Source: Lunasporangiospora selenospora (lineage: Eukaryota > Mortierellomycota > Mortierellomycetes > Mortierellales > Mortierellaceae). From it: 10,904 bases of DNA. The position numbers and the translations under genes were made by a program. Numbering within the stretch: the stretch's first letter is position 1; the number at the start of each line of letters is the position of its first letter. Below the pieces are notes generated by a model. It did not search any database, was not told the DNA's origin, and saw only the letters and a program-made list of their open reading frames with translations. Shown here in pieces: positions 7,788 through 10,904 of the stretch. The stretch spans positions 1,934 through 12,837 of the forward strand of contig JAABOA010000376.1 in assembly GCA_015680635.1 (NCBI GenBank), written 5' to 3'.

Positions 7788-8976
7788 CTTTCTCTTTTTG
7801 GCTCCTGCTACTGCCGCTGCTGCTCCGATTAGACCACATCCTTAGGTGCCCTTTCAAAAGAGTTTCTAGCTGATTTTGATCGATCCTCGCGTGGACTCGA
7901 ATGTAAACATACTCCTCGGAATTCACCCGGTCGATGGCTGGGACGTGGAAGAGGGAGAGGGAGAGGAAGCGCTGCCAGCAGAGCTCAAGCGCCCGAAAGT
8001 ATCAAAGCTGCCATTGCAGCTGTTGTACTCGCTTCGGGAGTGGACGATGAAAGTATCGACTTTCTACGGGAGAGAGGCGTGCTACCGTCTAAAGAGGAGG
8101 AGGAGGAAGAAAAGGCCGCCAAGATAACGCCCAAGATAAAGGTTGTCTACCCAACTCGGCTGACCGTGCTGAGAAATCGAGATTTCGGAAGACTAGCCAA
8201 CGCGATTATATTTCGATCCGCATACTGGGGGAATCCAAGTTTTCCTCGAAAAGTTTTGCACGATACTGACGGAATAGGGTCAACAAGCGGCACGTTGATG
8301 TACTCAAAGGTAATGTGTGTCCGTCTGTGTGTATTCGGGTTTGTTTTGAGCACTATTGAAGCATACTCTCAATAGCGCCATGGAAACCCCTCCCTCCCCC
8401 TCTGACCAGAAAAGACTTGTCTGCTACGGTGCGTCCACTAGATCTGCCTTGCCAAAGCCTGTCACATCCCAGACTCTCAAGAACCCGGCAGTTCGTCTCT
8501 TGCACCAACACCGCCCCCGCTAGCCGGATGGTTCTATGTTGGGTAATATTCTCTTGGCATCCTTCTTCTGCCTGTCTCCATGAGGTCACAGAGATCCTGA
8601 CCAAACTTTTTGCCTTTTGTCTTGCCATTTCAGGAGCGCCAACTTTTCAGAGTCTGCTTGGGGCAAGATTCCCAAGGAACTAGCCAAGAGAGTCCGAGGT
8701 AATCGGACAATGATTGAATTACGGAATTGGGAACTTGGTGTTTGGTATCCCATCGACACACCTGAAGAGCAAGAGACACTTTTGAAGGATGTGGTTCAAC
8801 CTGCTGCCGCCCCTGCTCCCAGTTATACCCATACCAATAAGCAGGTCCGCCAGCTCCCACCAACGATACAGAGAGAGGTTTATCAGCCTCGTATGTTTGG
8901 ACCACTGCCAGTTGCATACAAGCGACCACCTCGTCCCTATCATCCTGGTGACCAACCTTGGATTCCAATTGAATGA
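4787..8976 (+). CDS. TDP1: Tyrosyl-DNA phosphodiesterase 1 with N-terminal UIM and SIM motifs, 7 exons
   Basis: Exons are 4787-6775, 6891-7022, 7157-7345, 7503-7631, 7833-8309, 8442-8542 and 8634-8976. The reconstructed 1119-aa protein stays in frame throughout. TDP1 cleaves topoisomerase I and other adducts from DNA 3' ends in the nucleus and mitochondria. The long N-terminal part has UIM-like motifs (residues 6-22 and 240-257), an IIDLT SUMO-interacting motif (114-118), a proline-rich stretch (about 54-108), Ser9 (161-169), a basic NLS-like patch (423-431), and SUMO-acceptor consensuses FKQE (532-535) and VKSE (563-566). The catalytic region (about 595-1119) keeps SANL (N706), GSANFSESAWG (N1009) and the C-terminal DQPW. 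Catalytic motif 1 reads H686-P-R688 (Lys to Arg); motif 2 reads Y970-S-K972 (His to Tyr). Introns 3 (acceptor TTCAAG) and 5 are the least certain. The family call is strong; activity is uncertain. Confidence 0.9.
5267..5293 (+). repeat. (TCGTCA)n coding repeat encoding poly-serine
   Basis: Alternating TCG and TCA codons form a hexanucleotide repeat that encodes nine serines in the disordered N-terminal part of TDP1. It is a likely length-polymorphic site. Confidence 0.85.
6843..6863. repeat. T-rich (TTTTA)n tract in TDP1 intron 1 (6776-6890)
   Basis: Short tandem TTTTA units lie in the first TDP1 intron (donor GTAAGG, acceptor GATTAG), about 27 nt before the acceptor. Confidence 0.75.
7061..7091. 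repeat. (TTA)n tract in TDP1 intron 2 (7023-7156)
   Basis: A trinucleotide tract with one interruption lies within an intron having donor GTAATG and acceptor TTACAG. Translated, it gives a run of leucines or isoleucines that is not real protein. Confidence 0.8.
7433..7476. repeat. (CTT)n microsatellite in TDP1 intron 3 (7346-7502)
   Basis: A 44-nt CTT repeat, about 14.7 units, lies about 25 nt upstream of the inferred acceptor TTCAAG. It probably serves as the polypyrimidine tract of an intron whose acceptor (AAG) is weak. Confidence 0.9.
7736..7783. repeat. (TC)24 microsatellite in TDP1 intron 4 (7632-7832)
   Basis: A perfect 48-nt TC repeat follows a branch-point-like CCTAAC at 7721-7726 and precedes the acceptor GATTAG at 7832. 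Confidence 0.93.
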
Positions 8977-9126
8977 GCACGTGTATACTTCCTGACGGGA
9001 GGAGGATGTAATCTCGCACAGTCCAGGCATGCAGTACTTGACTAGTCATGTATATAACGACGAGAGCAAACCAAAGGAGTATGATTTTGATTCAGCTTTC
9101 GTCTTGACCAAGTGGTTTGTTCCCTG

Positions 9127-9132
9127 AATAAA
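9127..9132 (+). terminator. Poly(A) signal AATAAA of TDP1
   Basis: AATAAA lies 150 nt after the TDP1 stop codon on the coding strand. This is a reasonable fungal 3' UTR length. Confidence 0.6.
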
Positions 9133-9332
9133 GACTCTGATGTATCTAGACCTCGCCCATCTCTTTCTGCCCCTCTCAAGGCAGCTATTGCTGATCTTTT
9201 TTTGCCTAATGTTTGATCCCCATACTTCAAAAATACTCTCATTGGCTCATCAGCTTTTCCTTTTAGACCTTGACGCCAGCAGTTATCCTACTTGTACAAA
9301 AAATATAACCGAATCTCGATAGCTTTCAAACA

Positions 9333-9338
9333 TTTATT
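9333..9338 (-). terminator. Poly(A) signal AATAAA of the secreted cysteine-rich gene
   Basis: AATAAA on the minus strand lies about 100 nt beyond the TAG stop of the small secreted protein. The region 8977-9439 thus holds two converging 3' UTRs; I see no other gene in it. Confidence 0.55.
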
Positions 9339-9439
9339 TAGAACATGCGACTAGAGCTTGACATGATTATTGTTTATTCCTGGAGTAGGGGGAAGGAGAG
9401 GAGGAACGAGCCGATGGAGGAGAGGGAAAAGGGAGGAAC

Positions 9440-9727
9440 CTATTTGCAAATAATGATCGAGCCTTCCTGCTCACAGATCTTGCTGCAGCATTGCTCGGGC
9501 TTGTAGCACATGAAACCCTTACGGAAGCAAGGACCTGGGGCTAGACATGCGCGGACACAGTTGTTTGCTATCCCAGTACATTGATCGTAGCAGTACCGAC
9601 CAAGGCAACGACTTGTACAGTCTCTGAAGGCATAGTTGCATCTCGCCTCGCATTGGTCGGCATGAACTGACGCGACGAGCATCGACAAGGCGGTCAAAAG
9701 TGCGGCAGAGAACTTGATGAGGTGCAT
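9440..9727 (-). CDS. Small secreted protein with 14 cysteines: tandem CX3C hairpins plus knottin-like tail
   Basis: The frame gives 95 aa. I chose the ATG at 9727 because it opens directly on a signal peptide: basic start, hydrophobic core at about 6-19, and a likely cleavage after VHA (residue 23). An upstream in-frame ATG at 9772 would add 15 residues ahead of it. The mature ~72 aa contain 14 Cys: 26, 30, 37, 41, 46, 50, 57, 61, 67, 74, 80, 81, 85, 94. The first eight form CX3C-X6-CX3C, a 4-residue link, then CX3C-X6-CX3C again, the spacing of alpha-hairpinin-like helical hairpins. The last six follow C-X6-C-X5-CC-X3-C-X8-C, the pattern of inhibitor-cystine-knot (knottin) domains. Knottin scaffolds serve as toxins, antimicrobials, protease inhibitors and effectors; which applies here cannot be told. 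No homolog is recognised, and disulfide pairing is inferred. Confidence 0.83.
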   Translation of the reverse strand: MHLIKFSAALLTALSMLVASVHADQCEARCNYAFRDCTSRCLGRYCYDQCTGIANNCVRACLAPGPCFRKGFMCYKPEQCCSKICEQEGSIIICK

Positions 9728-9956
9728 GACTATTATTATTTTTTCAAGAATGAAAGGAATTAATAGGCCCAAGCAAGTCTATGGTTAATTGGTTATTCAC
9801 TTCTGAGGAGCTTGGATGAAATAGAATACATTATGGTGAACAGTTTATCAGACCTTGGCGGGGCTTGACTGTGTTTGGATATCAAAGAGTTGAACTTGAG
9901 AGGAGAGGCAGAGGTTATTGTTGTTGTTGTACGCAACTCTACGGGGGAAAGGAGGG

Positions 9957-9966
9957 CTATTTAAGC
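9957..9966 (-). promoter_or_regulatory. TATA-like element upstream of the secreted protein gene
   Basis: The minus strand reads GCTTAAATAG about 230 bp upstream of the ATG at 9727. If it is the TATA box, the 5' leader would be about 200 nt. A short GTT repeat (about 9915-9930) lies just downstream of it on the minus strand. Confidence 0.3.
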
Positions 9967-10510
9967 TGGCGATGTTTGTTAGGTCCTAATTAACAGTGAC
10001 TCTTCTTACCCTAAGCCTTTCTCTTTCCCGTTCATGCCTTTGTTTATCTCGGTAATAGGACAAGCTGTCGATGTCTGTCCGCAAGTGTATTCAACAGGAA
10101 AACTTTTGGGCATCCTGACATTGAAAGAGTGCAAATACAACAGCCCATTTCTTTCTTTTTTTTTTCTTTGGTAGGTTTTTACTACGCTCATAAGCATCTT
10201 ACTATCGAAACAGCCCGCTTTTTCTTTTTCTTTCCCTTTTCACAAAAGGATCGTTGTAATGCAGGGGTGCAAAGACTACGCCATTGGTCATACACGGACT
10301 GCGGTAGACTCCAAAGCAAGAGTTTTCATCCCACAACTGTTAAATGGCGTAAAAGCAAAAAGGCACCGCCCCATGGTGGCAAACAAGAGAAACTGTGACT
10401 TGACAGATCTCCTTGGATACTAAGAGAAATAGTCCACAAGGACTGACCAGCCTTTGAATATTTGTCCTTTCCCATCCCTTCCGTTTGTTTTTTGATTGAA
10501 ATAAATAAGA
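9967..10510. other. Intergenic region, no gene seen
   Basis: T-rich runs and short open frames on both strands lack any family signature, signal peptide or splice structure I can support. A small perfect hairpin (AGTCC, ACAA, GGACT) lies near 10430-10443, downstream of the U2 gene's 3' end. It is too short to assign. Confidence 0.5.
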
Positions 10511-10514
10511 GTTC

Positions 10515-10700
10515 GGCGTTCAACTCGGAGGTAGTGCGATACCGAGGACACCAGTGCTCGCCCAGATAGCAAGCCAGAGCTGGGCAGAGCGTAGATCAAA
10601 AATAAAATTAATCGATTTGGATCCTTAGATCCAGTATTATTCGATTAGAATAATAAGAACAGATACTACACTTGATCTTAGCCAAAAAGCTAGAGCGGGT
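10515..10700 (-). ncRNA. U2 spliceosomal snRNA
   Basis: The minus strand contains the near-universal U2 core GGCTAAGATCAAGTGTAGTA, including the branch-point-pairing GTAGTA (10669-10664). An AU-rich stem-loop IIa follows (8-bp stem, arms 10648-10655 and 10635-10642), then a IIb hairpin (GGATC/GATCC, 10632-10619) and a Sm site ATTTTTG (10603-10597). Stem-loop III (10585-10560) closes with GCCCAG/CTGGGC. Stem-loop IV (10546-10524) has the conserved loop-side sequence ACTACCTC and is closed by CTCGG/CCGAG. The 5' end is set by alignment to the known U2 start and an A at 10700. The 3' end is approximate. Total length is about 186 nt, against 188 for human U2. The 5'-most ~18 nt differ from the usual sequence, so a variant copy is possible. 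Confidence 0.95.
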
Positions 10701-10732
10701 AAGGAACAATTCTGGGTCAAGGGGAAAGCCTC

Positions 10733-10740
10733 TTTTTATA
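10733..10740 (-). promoter_or_regulatory. TATA box of the U2 snRNA gene
   Basis: The minus strand reads TATAAAAA, 33-40 bp upstream of the inferred U2 start at 10700, the correct distance for a TATA box. No further snRNA promoter element is recognised between here and the right edge. Confidence 0.65.
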
Positions 10741-10904
10741 GAGAAAATTTGGTTGCCACTTGCGCATCCCCTGTGACTTTGTCCGTCTCTGCAAATTTTT
10801 CTCTGTGGGAAGTTTATCTGCAAAGATGCTCAGAATTGGACTCCAAATATTCAAATTGGACTGCTCTTTTTCCCGACTCGGACAAGAAGATGCTACTGCG
10901 TGTG

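Noticed and set aside
7708-7926. Minus-strand open frame with Arg-Glu repeats
   Set aside because: It is the antisense translation of the TC repeat in TDP1 intron 4.
8466-8474. His in the segment ACHIPDS as the second catalytic His of TDP1
   Set aside because: It lacks the Lys two residues later. The preceding GTLMYSK is better placed at the end of the strand and keeps that Lys, so Tyr970 is the likelier equivalent. This is not fully excluded.
9728-9772. Upstream ATG adding 15 residues to the secreted protein
   Set aside because: It would put a second hydrophobic segment in front of a complete signal peptide. The downstream ATG is the simpler start.
10006-10398. Short open frames on both strands between the secreted protein gene and U2
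   Set aside because: Low-complexity Lys/Phe content from A/T runs, no recognisable motif, and no splice or signal-peptide support.
10608-10823. 71-residue minus-strand open frame
   Set aside because: It overlaps the U2 snRNA 5' half and its promoter on the same strand, so it is coincidental.
1-10904. CRISPR arrays, insertion sequences, retroelement remnants or rRNA
   Set aside because: No spaced direct repeats, terminal inverted repeats, transposase, reverse-transcriptase or rRNA signatures were seen on either strand. All repeats found are simple microsatellites or a short promoter inverted repeat.

Overview
The window looks like nuclear DNA of a filamentous fungus, probably a Mucoromycota/Mortierellaceae-type zygomycete (placement is inference). 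Supporting signs are short GT-AG introns (91-201 nt), long T-rich and microsatellite tracts, intron-rich and intron-poor genes side by side, poly(A) signals, and a spliceosomal U2 snRNA gene. Nothing in it looks bacterial, viral or transposon-derived.

Layout, left to right. Bases 1-400 hold a possible coding exon of a gene entering from the left edge (unrecognised, tentative). Bases 570-1198 are AT-rich and hold the promoter of an alpha-arrestin-like gene (1199-3378, +), whose N-terminal end needs a frame change. A (GA)25 microsatellite follows its stop. On the minus strand lies a mitochondrial GGQ rescue/release factor of the MTRFR/Rso55 type (4562-3603). It shares a 224-bp divergent promoter with a seven-exon tyrosyl-DNA phosphodiesterase 1 gene (TDP1; 4787-8976, +), which I reconstructed exon by exon to an 1119-residue protein. 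Convergent with TDP1 is a small secreted cysteine-rich protein (9727-9440, -). At the right end is a U2 snRNA gene (about 10700-10515, -) with its own TATA box.

Most notable points. (1) The TDP1 protein has an N-terminal UIM-SIM-UIM arrangement and two SUMO-acceptor consensus sites. Both catalytic HxK motifs are altered: the first is H-P-R, and the second is Y-S-K in place of H-x-K. (2) The secreted protein has 14 cysteines in a 72-residue mature chain. They form two copies of an identically spaced CX3C-X6-CX3C hairpin followed by a knottin-like six-cysteine tail. (3) The U2 gene has a well conserved core but a divergent extreme 5' end, the part that normally pairs with U6. (4) Five of the six TDP1 introns carry T-rich tracts, four of them simple repeats that may double as polypyrimidine tracts.

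The genes do not form a pathway. TDP1 is a repair enzyme for topoisomerase-DNA adducts, the GGQ factor rescues mitochondrial ribosomes, the arrestin is probably an adaptor for ubiquitin-dependent membrane-protein traffic, and the small secreted protein is of unknown role.
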